A stretch of DNA of 64,000 bases, taken from NCBI RefSeq assembly GCF_049445855.1, contig NZ_JBMSDV010000006.1:62001-126000 (forward strand), given 5' to 3'. Made by a program: the position numbers and the translations under genes. The DNA is from JAGOCV01 sp049445855 (lineage in GTDB: Bacteria; Pseudomonadota; Gammaproteobacteria; Burkholderiales; Burkholderiaceae_C). How positions within the stretch are numbered: the first letter of the stretch is position 1; each line of letters opens with the position of its first letter. Positions 24,771 to 33,293 of this stretch are shown piece by piece. The notes under the pieces are model-generated. The model was not told the origin of the DNA and did not search any database. It was given only the letters and a program-made list of their open reading frames with translations.

Positions 24771-25796
24771 TTGGATTCGCTCACCCAGATCGTTCTCGGC
24801 GCGTCGGTCGCTGCGGCCGTCGTGCCTGCAGGCCATCGACGCAAAGCCATGGCCACAGGCGCCGTCCTCGGCACGTTGCCCGACCTCGACGGCATTCCCC
24901 TCGCGCTGATGGGCGCTGACGCGGTGACCAGCGTCACCTGGCATCGCGGGCCTTCGCATTCGCTGCCGGTGCTGCTGGCGGTCGGCTGGCTGATCTGGCT
25001 GTTGCTGCGCAAATACTGGTCACCGGTGCGCGAGGCACCGCGTCCGTGGCTCCGGGCTGTCTGGCTCGCGCTGCTGACGCATCCGCTGCTGGATGCCTTC
25101 ACCGTCTACGGTACGCAACTGCTGTGGCCCTGGCCTTCGCGGCCTGTCATGTGGTCGAGCATCTTCATCATCGACCTCGGCTATACCTTGCCGCTCATCA
25201 TCGGTTGCATCGGTGCCCTGTTCCTGGGAGCGCGGGCCGGCGGCGCGCGCTTCATCACCTTCGGCCTGGCGCTGAGTTCGGTCTATCTCGGCTGGTCGCT
25301 GGTTGCCAAGCTCATCGTCGACCGGGCGGCAGAGTCCGCGCTCGCGGCGCAGGGGCTGTCAGACGCCGAGCGCTTTTCCGTGCCGATGCCGCTCAACACC
25401 CTGCTCTGGCGTGTGGTGGTGATGACGCCAGACGGCCAGTTCCTGGAAGGCTACCGTTCGCTGTGGGCCGACAGCGGGCCGATGAAGTTCACGCCGCGCC
25501 CGAGCGAGGCGCTCGCATTCAATGCCGTGCGGCCGCAACCCGGGGTGCAACGCCTGCTGTGGTTCACCAGCGGCTTCATGAAGGCGTCCGTGGTCGACAA
25601 CACCATCGTGCTGTCGGACCTGCGCATGGGCGCGGAGCCGAGCTATACCTTCAACTACCGCGTTGCGCGCCGGGACGCGCAGGGCCAGTGGCACGCCATC
25701 ACGCCGGAACTGGTCGCGCAGCCGCGCAATGCCGGACGGCAGCTCTCGCAGACGTGGGACCGGCTCGTCAACGGCCCGACCACCGCCATGCCCTGA
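24771..25796 (+). CDS. Membrane-bound metal-dependent hydrolase-like protein (YdjM/DUF457)
   Basis: Inner-membrane protein of 341 residues related to YdjM/YbcI. The N-terminal motif DSLTQIVLGASVAAAVVP, the conserved LPDLDGIPLAL and HRGPSHSLPVLLAV (metal-binding Asp/His pattern), and THPLLDAFTVYGTQLLWP are characteristic. At least four transmembrane segments lie in the first 190 residues, and a soluble C-terminal domain follows. The start is a TTG at 24771 preceded by AGGAAGG; no ATG fits the conserved N-terminus. The substrate is unknown. Confidence 0.82.
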   Translation: MDSLTQIVLGASVAAAVVPAGHRRKAMATGAVLGTLPDLDGIPLALMGADAVTSVTWHRGPSHSLPVLLAVGWLIWLLLRKYWSPVREAPRPWLRAVWLALLTHPLLDAFTVYGTQLLWPWPSRPVMWSSIFIIDLGYTLPLIIGCIGALFLGARAGGARFITFGLALSSVYLGWSLVAKLIVDRAAESALAAQGLSDAERFSVPMPLNTLLWRVVVMTPDGQFLEGYRSLWADSGPMKFTPRPSEALAFNAVRPQPGVQRLLWFTSGFMKASVVDNTIVLSDLRMGAEPSYTFNYRVARRDAQGQWHAITPELVAQPRNAGRQLSQTWDRLVNGPTTAMP

Positions 25797-25809
25797 ACGT
25801 CCACCTGTC

Positions 25810-26787
25810 ATGACCACCACGCCCTCCCCGCTCCTGCCTACCTACGACGACGTGGCGAATGCCGCGCAACGTATCGAAGGCCACGCGCATCGCACGCCGG
25901 TCCTTCGTTCCCGCACGGCCGACGCCTTGCTCGGCGCGCAGCTATTCTTCAAATGCGAGAACTACCAGCGCATGGGGGCATTCAAGTTCCGGGGTGCGTT
26001 CAATGCGTTGTCGCGCTTCTCGCCAGAGCAGCGCAAACGCGGTGTGCTGGCGTTCTCGTCAGGCAACCATGCGCAGGCCATCGCACTGTCGGCGCGCGTG
26101 CTCGAAATGCCTGCCGTCATCGTCATGCCGCAGGACGCACCTGCGGCCAAGCTGGCGGCCACACGCGGCTACGGCGCCGAGGTGGTCACCTACGACCGCT
26201 TCGCCGAAGACCGCGAAGCCCTCTCGCGCCGTATTGCCGACGAGCGCGGCATGACGCTCATTCCACCCTACGACCATGCCGACGTGCTGAGCGGACAGGG
26301 CACGTCTGCCAAGGAACTGATCGAGGAGACGGGGCCGCTGGACGCGCTGTTCGTGTGCCTGGGCGGTGGCGGATTGCTCTCGGGCTGCGCACTCGCCACG
26401 CGTGCGTTGTCGCCGGAGTGCCGCATTTACGGTGTGGAGCCCGAGGCCGGCAACGACGGCCAGCAATCGCTGCGCGCCGGGCACATCGTGACCATTCCGA
26501 CGCCGCGCACGATTGCCGACGGTGCGCAGACGCAGCACCTGGGCCACCTCACCTTCGGCATCATCCGCCGCGACGTGACGGACATCCTCACGGCCACCGA
26601 CGACCAGCTCATCGAGTCGATGAGGTTCTATGCCGAGCGTATGAAGATGATCGTCGAACCGACGGGCTGCCTGTCGCTGGCCGGTGCACGGCATGGCGGC
26701 ATCGACATCAAGGGTGCGCGTGTGGGCGTGATCATCAGTGGTGGCAATGTGGATCTGGCGCAGTTTGCGAGGTTCGTCGCGTCCTGA
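25810..26787 (+). CDS. PLP-dependent threonine/serine dehydratase family enzyme
   Basis: Fold-type II PLP enzyme of 325 residues. The Schiff-base lysine is Lys59 in FKCENYQRMGAFKFRGA. The phosphate-binding loop is LGGGGLLSGCA, and the substrate loop SSGNHAQAIALSAR is intact. The C-terminal ISGGNVDL is typical. The length without an ACT regulatory domain and the sequence style suggest threo-3-hydroxyaspartate ammonia-lyase or serine racemase/dehydratase rather than biosynthetic IlvA. The ATG at 25810 follows the previous stop by 13 bases. Confidence 0.85.
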   Translation: MTTTPSPLLPTYDDVANAAQRIEGHAHRTPVLRSRTADALLGAQLFFKCENYQRMGAFKFRGAFNALSRFSPEQRKRGVLAFSSGNHAQAIALSARVLEMPAVIVMPQDAPAAKLAATRGYGAEVVTYDRFAEDREALSRRIADERGMTLIPPYDHADVLSGQGTSAKELIEETGPLDALFVCLGGGGLLSGCALATRALSPECRIYGVEPEAGNDGQQSLRAGHIVTIPTPRTIADGAQTQHLGHLTFGIIRRDVTDILTATDDQLIESMRFYAERMKMIVEPTGCLSLAGARHGGIDIKGARVGVIISGGNVDLAQFARFVAS

Positions 26788-26794
26788 TGGATAT

Positions 26795-26829
26795 TTGTCT
26801 ATGGACACTTGATTGCGTCTATATACAAT
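26795..26829. promoter_or_regulatory. Promoter/operator of paaI-iclR with shared GTCTATATACAA element
   Basis: GTCTATATACAA at 26817-26828 overlaps a -10-like TACAAT (26824-26829). The same 12 bases recur in opposite orientation at 33262-33273, upstream of the acs operon. A related TTGTCTATGGACA lies at 26795-26807; it matches 11 of 13 positions of TTGTCTATATACA at the other site. The start codon at 26836 is only seven bases after the -10 and has no ribosome-binding site, so a leaderless transcript is likely. The IclR protein encoded downstream is the obvious candidate binder. Confidence 0.6.
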
Positions 26830-26835
26830 CGGTTC

Positions 26836-27267
26836 ATGTCACAAGAGCTTGTCCAGGAGATCCAGTCTGACGGCTGGAAGCCGCGCGACCTGCCCGGCTT
26901 CATCAGCAAGGCCGGCCCGCTATGGGCCCGGCGTGAAGGCGACAACTGGGTCTACGGATTCCTGGTCGATGCGTCGCACATGAATTCAGCCGGCGTGCTG
27001 CACGGCGGCGCGGTCATGACGCTGATGGACCAGGCCATCAGCACGGTCGCCTGGGAAGCCAGCGGCCGCCAGCCCTGCGTGACGCTGCAACTGGACACGC
27101 ACTTCCTGGCCGGCGTACGCGAAGGCCAGTTCGCCGAAGCGCGCGCCACGGTGTCGCACCGCACCCGCGGGCTGATCTTCATGAACGGCCAGATCACCGT
27201 CGACGAAAAGCCGGTCGCCACTGCGCTGGCCATCATGAAGGTGCTGGCCAGCCCCAAAGAAGCGTGA
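26836..27267 (+). CDS. PaaI-family hotdog thioesterase
   Basis: Acyl-CoA thioesterase-like protein of 143 residues. The hotdog fold is marked by SAGVLHGGAVMTLMDQAIS, where the HGG motif holds the catalytic loop, and by TLQLDTHFLAGVREGQF. I use the ATG at 26836; a TTG upstream would run through the promoter. It is followed 13 bases later by an IclR regulator and is convergent with an operon for CoA-ester metabolism. It may relieve accumulation of the pathway's CoA esters. Confidence 0.85.
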   Translation: MSQELVQEIQSDGWKPRDLPGFISKAGPLWARREGDNWVYGFLVDASHMNSAGVLHGGAVMTLMDQAISTVAWEASGRQPCVTLQLDTHFLAGVREGQFAEARATVSHRTRGLIFMNGQITVDEKPVATALAIMKVLASPKEA

Positions 27268-27280
27268 ACCGAAAGAACCG

Positions 27281-28093
27281 ATGCCTGCATTGAAATCATC
27301 GACCGCCAAGCCTGCAGCCAAAGCGCCGAAAGTCGTTCGCGTGCGCCCGGTTCCCGCCGTGAGCCGATCCATCGCCATCCTGCGCTTCCTCGGTGAAGCG
27401 AAACAGGGTCTGGGTGTGAAGGCCATTGCCGATCAGCTGGGTCTGGTGCCCAGCACCTGCCTGCACATCCTTCGGGTGCTGGTCAGCGAAGACCTCGTGA
27501 AGGTGGACCCGGACACCAAGCGCTATGTCCTGGGCAGCGGCATGATCAGTCTCGCCAGGAGCGTTCTGGAAGGCGGCGGCTTCGCGCGCCTCGTTCAACC
27601 CGCGCTGGACCGGCTTGCCAGCAACTGGGGCGTCACGGCGATGGGCGTCGAAGTCACGCCGCGACCCACCGTCATCGTGCTGGCGCTTTCCAAATCGAAC
27701 CAGCCGTTCCGGTTGCACACGGATGTGGGCAGCCAGTTCTCGGGGTACGTGAGCGCCACGGGCAGGCTCATTGCGGCCTACAGCGGGGAGAACTGGACGC
27801 AGATGCGCAAGAAGTTCAACGCCACGCCCTGGGACAAGGCGCCGTCGTTCGACATATGGAAGCGTGATGTGGAGGAGGCGCGTGCGCAAGGCTGGGCCGT
27901 CGACCGCGACAACTTCATGGGTGGTCTCACCGTGGTGGCCGTGCCGGTCTTCGACGCGGCGGGCAAGCTCACACATACGCTCGTTGCGGCAGGCCTGTCG
28001 AGCCAGCTCGACGCCGCGACGGTGAAGGATGTGGTGAAGACGATGCGGGAAGAAGCCAGGGCCGTGGCCAACCTCATGTTCGCCACGGCCTGA
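27281..28093 (+). CDS. IclR family transcriptional regulator
   Basis: A 270-residue regulator. A Lys/Ala/Pro-rich N-terminus precedes the winged helix (about residues 25-85: VSRSIAILRFLGEAKQGLGVKAIADQLGLVPSTCLHILRVL). The IclR effector domain follows (about 95-265: LDRLASNWGVTAMGVEV, YVSATGRLIAAYS, GGLTVVAVPVFDAAGKL). It probably controls the adjacent carboxylate catabolic operon through the shared promoter element at 26817 and 33262. The effector is unknown. Confidence 0.9.
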   Translation: MPALKSSTAKPAAKAPKVVRVRPVPAVSRSIAILRFLGEAKQGLGVKAIADQLGLVPSTCLHILRVLVSEDLVKVDPDTKRYVLGSGMISLARSVLEGGGFARLVQPALDRLASNWGVTAMGVEVTPRPTVIVLALSKSNQPFRLHTDVGSQFSGYVSATGRLIAAYSGENWTQMRKKFNATPWDKAPSFDIWKRDVEEARAQGWAVDRDNFMGGLTVVAVPVFDAAGKLTHTLVAAGLSSQLDAATVKDVVKTMREEARAVANLMFATA

Positions 28094-28113
28094 CCCCACT
28101 CCCCTGCTCTTGT

Positions 28114-29079
28114 TTACTCTGCCTTCAACCCCGCGGCAGAAATGATCGGCTGCCACTTGCGCCGTTCCGACCGGGTGAAGTCATGCAACTGCGCAGCCGT
28201 GCCACCTGCCGGATCGAAGCCGAAGTCCAGCAGCTTCTGGCGCGTCTCCGGACGCTGCAGCACCTTGTTCATCGCGGCATTGAGCGTGTTCAACACGTTG
28301 GCCGGCGTGCCCTTCGGCGCGTAGAGCGCATTCCACGCAATCACTTCGAAGCCAGCGTAGCCCTGCTCCGAGATCGTCTTCACGCCAGGCACGAGGCCGC
28401 TGGGCTGTGCAGAGGTGACGGCGAGCGCGCGCAGCTTGCCGGCAGCGATGTGCGGGCGCAGGCTGGTCGGCGTATCCACCATCACCGGCAACTGCCCACC
28501 GATCACGTCGGTGAGCGCATTGCCGGAACCCTTGTACGGAACGCCGAACAGCGGCGCCGCCGAGCGCTCCTTGAACAGCTCCACCACGAGACGTGCGGTC
28601 GTGCTGGGCATCGCAATGTCGGCCGAGCGCGCGTTGCGCTGGACCGCATGCACCAGGTCCGAGGCCGTGTTGATGGAGAAAGTCGTGTTGACGGCCACGA
28701 TCATCGGGAATGTGCCGACCAGCGCAATCGGCTCGAAGTCCTTCTCCGGGTCGAACGCCAGCTTGGCGTAGAGGAACTGGTTGAGCACGTGCGTGGCGTT
28801 CGTGCCCATGGTAAGCGTGTAGCCGTCCGGCGCGGCCTGCGCCGCGAGCTCGGTGCCCAGGTTGCCGCCTGCGCCGGGTTTGTTGTCGATGACGATGGGT
28901 TGCCCCAGGTCACGCGACATCTGCTCGGCCAGGTAGCGCGTCGCAATGTCGGTGCCCTGCCCTGCCGGGTAGGCCACGATGATGCGGATCGGTTTGGAAG
29001 GATAGGCCTGCGCCGTCGCGGCTGGTGTACCCAGCACGGCCGAGGCGAGGATGGTCATCACTGCTGCAAGCTTTCGCAT
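28114..29079 (-). CDS. Bug/TctC family periplasmic substrate-binding protein
   Basis: Secreted solute-binding protein of 321 residues with a signal peptide ending near ATAQA. Family motifs are YPSKPIRIIVAYPAGQGTDIATRYLA, VIDNKPGAGGNLGTELAAQ and the C-terminal NAAMNKVLQRPETRQKLLDFG. Such proteins bind carboxylates in tripartite tricarboxylate transport and are greatly expanded in Burkholderiales. It is the last gene of the acs-maoC-caiB operon, so its ligand is probably the pathway's acid. No TctA/TctB genes are nearby. Confidence 0.92.
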   Translation of the reverse strand: MRKLAAVMTILASAVLGTPAATAQAYPSKPIRIIVAYPAGQGTDIATRYLAEQMSRDLGQPIVIDNKPGAGGNLGTELAAQAAPDGYTLTMGTNATHVLNQFLYAKLAFDPEKDFEPIALVGTFPMIVAVNTTFSINTASDLVHAVQRNARSADIAMPSTTARLVVELFKERSAAPLFGVPYKGSGNALTDVIGGQLPVMVDTPTSLRPHIAAGKLRALAVTSAQPSGLVPGVKTISEQGYAGFEVIAWNALYAPKGTPANVLNTLNAAMNKVLQRPETRQKLLDFGFDPAGGTAAQLHDFTRSERRKWQPIISAAGLKAE

Positions 29080-29187
29080 TTTTGTCTCCGTTGATTGATT
29101 TCTTGATGACTTGCGGTACGGTGCCCGCTCGTACGCGGGCCTGACGATGAAACTGTTCAGCGCTCGAGTGGTTCCTGTGGCACTCCT

Positions 29188-30426
29188 TCAGGCGGTTGCC
29201 GCTTGCCGCGGCTGCGTTTGTGAAACTGTCTTGCCGCAGGGCGCGGCGCCCGATTCACGCAACTGCATGCGTTCGGCCTCGCTGTAGCCCAGCTCACCCA
29301 GGATTTCCTGGGCGTCCTGCGCAAACGCCGGTGGCGCGACACCCGCAGTGCCCGGCGTGCCATGCAGGCACATCGGCGAACGCATGCCCGTGTAGCCACC
29401 CCGGCTGACGACGATGCCGCGGTGCACGCTGTGCGGATGCGCCAGCGCCTGCGGCACGGAATTCACCGCGGCCGCCGGCACGTTCGCACGCATGAGGGCG
29501 TCGCACAACTGCTCGCACGAATGCGCGGCAATGGCATCTTCGATCACCTGCTTGAGCGCCTGCCGGTTCTCCACCCGCAGTGCGTTCGATGCGAAGCGCG
29601 CGTCCTGCATCAGCGCCGGCAGGCCGATGTGGTTGGCAAAGCGCTGGAACTGGCTGTCGTTCAGGATGCCGATGAACACCTCTCCGTCGCCCGCGCGGTA
29701 TTTGTCATAGGGTGCGATGTTGGGGTGCGCACTGCCCAGAAGCTCCGGGCTCTTGCCCGAGGCAAACCAGTTGGACGCGTGCGGCACCAGCAGGCTGAGC
29801 GCGGTGTCGAACAGCGTGGCTTCCACGCGTTGGCCGCGACCGTCCTGGTAGCGCGCATGCAGCGCCATGAGGATGCCGCTGAGCGCCACATAACCTGTCA
29901 GGTGGTCGACCACGGGAATGCCCACACGCGTACTGCCGCTGGCCAGTTCGCCGTTCACGCTCATCACGCCGCACAGTGCCTGCAGCACGGCGTCATAACC
30001 CGGGAGTCCTCCGAGCGGACCATCGTTGCCGAAGCCACTGATGCTGCAATACACGAGGCGCGGATAGCGCGCCGCAAGCACCTGCTCGTAGCCCAGCCCC
30101 CAGCGCTCCATGGTGCCGGGCACGAAGTTCTCCACCAGCACGTCGGCGTCAGCCAGCAGGCGATGCAGGACCTCCTGTGCTTCAGCTTTCGACAGGTCCA
30201 GGCTCAGCGCGCGCTTTCCCCGATTGAGCGCAGAGAAATACGCGGCGCTGCCGGACCCGTCGAACGGTGGGCCGAGCCGCCTCGTCTCGTCGCCCGCAGG
30301 CGGCTCGATCTTGATGACGTCGGCCCCCTGGTCCGCGAGGATCTGGGTGCACAGCGGCCCGGCCAGCACGCGCGTCAGGTCGACGACCTTGACGCCCTGC
30401 AGCGAACCGCGCGGTGCGGCGGACAT
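29188..30426 (-). CDS. CaiB/BaiF family (class III) CoA-transferase
   Basis: Family III CoA-transferase of 412 residues. It starts with GVKVVDLTRVLAGPLCTQILADQGADVIKIEPP; the catalytic Asp lies in GLPGYDAVLQALCGVMS. SGFGNDGPL and FDTALSLLVPHASNWF are typical. The ATG at 30426 lies two bases from the maoC stop, so the genes are coupled. The transferred acid is not identifiable from sequence. Confidence 0.9.
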   Translation of the reverse strand: MSAAPRGSLQGVKVVDLTRVLAGPLCTQILADQGADVIKIEPPAGDETRRLGPPFDGSGSAAYFSALNRGKRALSLDLSKAEAQEVLHRLLADADVLVENFVPGTMERWGLGYEQVLAARYPRLVYCSISGFGNDGPLGGLPGYDAVLQALCGVMSVNGELASGSTRVGIPVVDHLTGYVALSGILMALHARYQDGRGQRVEATLFDTALSLLVPHASNWFASGKSPELLGSAHPNIAPYDKYRAGDGEVFIGILNDSQFQRFANHIGLPALMQDARFASNALRVENRQALKQVIEDAIAAHSCEQLCDALMRANVPAAAVNSVPQALAHPHSVHRGIVVSRGGYTGMRSPMCLHGTPGTAGVAPPAFAQDAQEILGELGYSEAERMQLRESGAAPCGKTVSQTQPRQAATA

Positions 30427-30428
30427 GC

Positions 30429-31571
30429 TTACTTGCCCCGCGACGGCAGCACGACCACGCCACTGCCCAGCACCGACAGCTCGTCGTCCTGGTTGTGGGC
30501 TTCCTGCTCGATCTCGACCATGTGCTGGCCGTTCTCGACGAACTTGCGCTTGACCTTGCCCTTGATGAAGAGCATGTCGCCTTCCGGGTTGTGGCGGCGG
30601 ATCTTGCAGCTGGCCTTGTGCAGGAAGCCGGTGTCGCCGGCCCAGTTGGTCAGGTGGTGCGTGAGCCACGAAGTGCGCTCCGGGCCGTAGTCGTAAGCAC
30701 CGGGCGCGCCGACTTCCAGCGCGAAGTCCTCTTCCCAGTGCACGCGCTCGGGCACGTCAGGAATGCCGAAGCGGTTCTTGATGCCGACGCCCGGATGCTG
30801 GTCGATGAGTTGCCACGCCAGCTTGTTGGCGCGGATGTACAGGCCACCCCAGCCCTGCGCGTAGGCAATGAAGCCGGTCACGGTCATCGGGCCTTTGAAC
30901 ATGGTGGGCAGCGCTTCACCTTCCTGCACGTCCTCCCAGTAACGCGGCGTGGCACCGCGCACTTCTTCATTGCGGTAGAGCTTGTAGGCTTCGCCGAGCT
31001 CGTCGTCGGTATACTTGCGCGGTTCACGCGAACGCACTTCCTTGTACTTGGTGCCGACTTCGCGTGCATGGTCGCGCTCGGTGCGGAAGCACCAGCTGTC
31101 GGCCTCGGCCACCTTGTCGCCGCTCTGGTTGAAGAAGTCGACGTGGTAGATCTGCTGGATGGCGCGGCCTGCGAAACGCGTCTGGTGTTCGATCAAGTCC
31201 TTCAGGTACGCCTCGGTCCTGATCTCGTCGTTGCGGCGCACCGGCTTGTGCCACGTCCAGTCAGAGCCCGACCACATCGCGTGCACGCCGGGCAAGCCGC
31301 CCACGTAGCCCGACACGATGCGGCTGGTGGAGAACAGGAAGCTGGGCAACGCCACGATGCCGCCGTAGTGCGACTTGGCGGCGTAGTCGGGGTCGCACCA
31401 CAGCGGGTTGTCGTCACCGATGCCATGCGCGTAATGACGGATGTTGTCGCGCGTGGCTTCATGGCACCACGGCTCGACCGTCTGGCCGATCTTGACGCCG
31501 ATGCGCTTGCGCAGGTCTTCCAGTCCCTGGTCGGTGATCTTGGGAAAGCTGCGCTGGGTATGACTGGACAT
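30429..31571 (-). CDS. MaoC-like double-hotdog dehydratase/hydratase
   Basis: A 380-residue protein with two hotdog halves. The N-terminal FAS1-type dehydratase domain includes RDNIRHYAHGIGDDNPLWCDPDYA. The second MaoC-like half begins near residue 210 (YWEDVQEGEALPTMFKGPMTVTGFIAYAQGWGG). The Asp/His hydratase dyad is suggested by IGDDNPLWCD, with a downstream His region that I cannot place exactly. It probably hydrates or dehydrates an enoyl-/hydroxyacyl-CoA intermediate between the ligase and the CoA-transferase. Confidence 0.82.
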   Translation of the reverse strand: MSSHTQRSFPKITDQGLEDLRKRIGVKIGQTVEPWCHEATRDNIRHYAHGIGDDNPLWCDPDYAAKSHYGGIVALPSFLFSTSRIVSGYVGGLPGVHAMWSGSDWTWHKPVRRNDEIRTEAYLKDLIEHQTRFAGRAIQQIYHVDFFNQSGDKVAEADSWCFRTERDHAREVGTKYKEVRSREPRKYTDDELGEAYKLYRNEEVRGATPRYWEDVQEGEALPTMFKGPMTVTGFIAYAQGWGGLYIRANKLAWQLIDQHPGVGIKNRFGIPDVPERVHWEEDFALEVGAPGAYDYGPERTSWLTHHLTNWAGDTGFLHKASCKIRRHNPEGDMLFIKGKVKRKFVENGQHMVEIEQEAHNQDDELSVLGSGVVVLPSRGK

Positions 31572-31618
31572 GGGTTCTTGTCTCCTGTTGATGAACTACG
31601 AAAGAAAAATGAATGGGG

Positions 31619-33175
31619 TCAGGCGGCGGCCTGGAGCGCAGCAGCCTCGCGCTCGCGAAGCACCTTGCGATGCACCTTGCCGGCCGGCGTCTTGGGCAGC
31701 TCGGGCACGAAGGCCACATGGCGCGGGTATTCGTGCTGGCTGAGCTTGGTCTTCACGAGGTCCTGGATCTCACTGGTGAACTGCTCGCTCTCGGCCCTGT
31801 CGCTCACGATGAAGGCCTTGACCACCTGACCGCGTATCGCGTCGGGCACGCCAATCGCCGCGGCCTCGAGCACGTCGGCGTGCATGAGCATCACGTTCTC
31901 GATCTCGACGGCGCTCATGGTCCAGCCGGCGGAAATGATCACGTCGTCGGCACGCCCACCGTGGTGGAAATAGCCGTCCTCGTCGATGCGGCCGAGGTCC
32001 TTGGTGGGAATCCATTCGCCACGACGCAGCACCATCAACTGGCCGGTGACGTTGACCGGGCAGACCTTGCCCTCGGCGTCGTGCACCTCGACCCGCGTGC
32101 CCGGCACGGCCTTGCCAAGCGAGCCGCGCTTGACCGGGAAGTCCGGCGCGCCGGGGTAGCTCACCAGCACCACGCCGATCTCGGTGGTGCCGTACATGCT
32201 GCAGACCTCCAGACCGAATTGCTTCTGCACGAAGTCGGCGGTGTCGTCGTCGATCGGCTCGCCGGTGAACGAGAGCTTCTCGAAAGCGAACTCGTACTGG
32301 TCTGCCTTGCCGCAGTTCTTCATCATGCGGTAGTGCGTGGCAGCGGCGGACATGTTGGTGAAGCGGTGCTTCGACAGCGCTTCGAGCAAGCGCTCGGGGT
32401 TGAAGCGACCGCTGTACGCGCCGACCGTCAAACCCAATGCGAGTGGTGCCAGCGTGCCGTGCCACAGGCCGTGGCCCCATGCGGGCGATGACGGGCAGAA
32501 AAACCTGTCGCCCGGACGCAGGCCAGTGCCATACAGCGCGGCCACGGTCAGCGTGACGAGCGCCTTGTGCGTGTGCTTCACCGCTTCGGGCAGTTCGCGC
32601 GTGGTGCCCGATGTGTACTGGAATACGGCCAGGTCACCGGCGCGCGTCTTCGTTTCGTAGGTGGTGGGCAGCTTGCGCAGTCCGGCGAAGAACGCGTCGT
32701 CGAACACCAGCACGTCGATGGCACCAATGGAGCGCGCCACCTCGGCCTTCTGCTCGTTGGTGACCAGCAGTGACGGCTTGCAGTCGTTCACCCGCAGACG
32801 GATGCCGTCCGGCCCGAACAGCGTGAACAGCGGCACCGCGATCGCGCCGCGCTTGATGACGCCGAACATCGCCGTGTAGAACGCCCGTGACGGCTCCAGC
32901 ATGATGGCCACGCGGTCGCCGCGCTGCACACCGCGTGCTTCCAGCATGTGGGCGAAGCGCGAGGAGTCGGCCGACAGTTCGGCATAGGTGATGACTTCGT
33001 CATGCCCCAGCGCATTGGCAACGATGAGCGCGTCACCACCGGCTGCCACATGACGGTCCACGCATTCGTGCGCGATGTTGAGGAATTCGCGGTCACCGTC
33101 GAAAAGCTCCCACAGCTTCTCTGGCGAAAAGTGCTGCTGCGCGTCGGCGTAGCTCACGTAGTCAGTCAGTCTCAT
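31619..33175 (-). CDS. Acyl-CoA synthetase (AMP-forming)
   Basis: ANL-superfamily ligase of 518 residues, first gene of the acs-maoC-caiB-tctC operon. The A5 motif SMYGTTEIG, A7 TKDLGRIDEDGYFHHGGRADDVI, hinge and A10 PKTPAGKVHRKVLRE (catalytic Lys) are normal. The P-loop is atypical: YTSGTTRELPEAVKHTH replaces the usual YTSGTTGxPKG, so Arg-Glu-Leu stands at the Gly position. Start is the ATG at 33175; an upstream ATG at 33217 would add a hydrophilic leader. The substrate acid is unknown. Confidence 0.88.
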   Translation of the reverse strand: MRLTDYVSYADAQQHFSPEKLWELFDGDREFLNIAHECVDRHVAAGGDALIVANALGHDEVITYAELSADSSRFAHMLEARGVQRGDRVAIMLEPSRAFYTAMFGVIKRGAIAVPLFTLFGPDGIRLRVNDCKPSLLVTNEQKAEVARSIGAIDVLVFDDAFFAGLRKLPTTYETKTRAGDLAVFQYTSGTTRELPEAVKHTHKALVTLTVAALYGTGLRPGDRFFCPSSPAWGHGLWHGTLAPLALGLTVGAYSGRFNPERLLEALSKHRFTNMSAAATHYRMMKNCGKADQYEFAFEKLSFTGEPIDDDTADFVQKQFGLEVCSMYGTTEIGVVLVSYPGAPDFPVKRGSLGKAVPGTRVEVHDAEGKVCPVNVTGQLMVLRRGEWIPTKDLGRIDEDGYFHHGGRADDVIISAGWTMSAVEIENVMLMHADVLEAAAIGVPDAIRGQVVKAFIVSDRAESEQFTSEIQDLVKTKLSQHEYPRHVAFVPELPKTPAGKVHRKVLREREAAALQAAA

Positions 33176-33241
33176 CTTGTCTCTTTGTCTCTCGTTGTTG
33201 CTCGTCTCTCGGTACATGCAGTTTTCCCATTTTGCATAGTT

Positions 33242-33275
33242 TTGTCAAATGCAATTTACTTTTGTATATAGACAA
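33242..33275. promoter_or_regulatory. Divergent promoter region with shared GTCTATATACAA element
   Basis: On the plus strand TTGTCA (33242-33247) and TATATA (33265-33270) are spaced by 17 bases, a near-consensus sigma-70 promoter pointing to 33294. The complement of 33262-33273 reads GTCTATATACAA, identical to the element before paaI, and it sits on this -10. On the minus strand the region lies upstream of acs, with TTGACA at 33248-33243, although no good matching -10 is visible. A bound regulator could repress both directions. Confidence 0.55.
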
Positions 33276-33293
33276 TTTAAGTCGAGGTAAAAA

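Noticed and set aside
26809..26835. TTG at 26809 as the start of the PaaI thioesterase
   Set aside because: It lies inside the promoter element and adds a non-homologous leader; the ATG at 26836 matches the family start.
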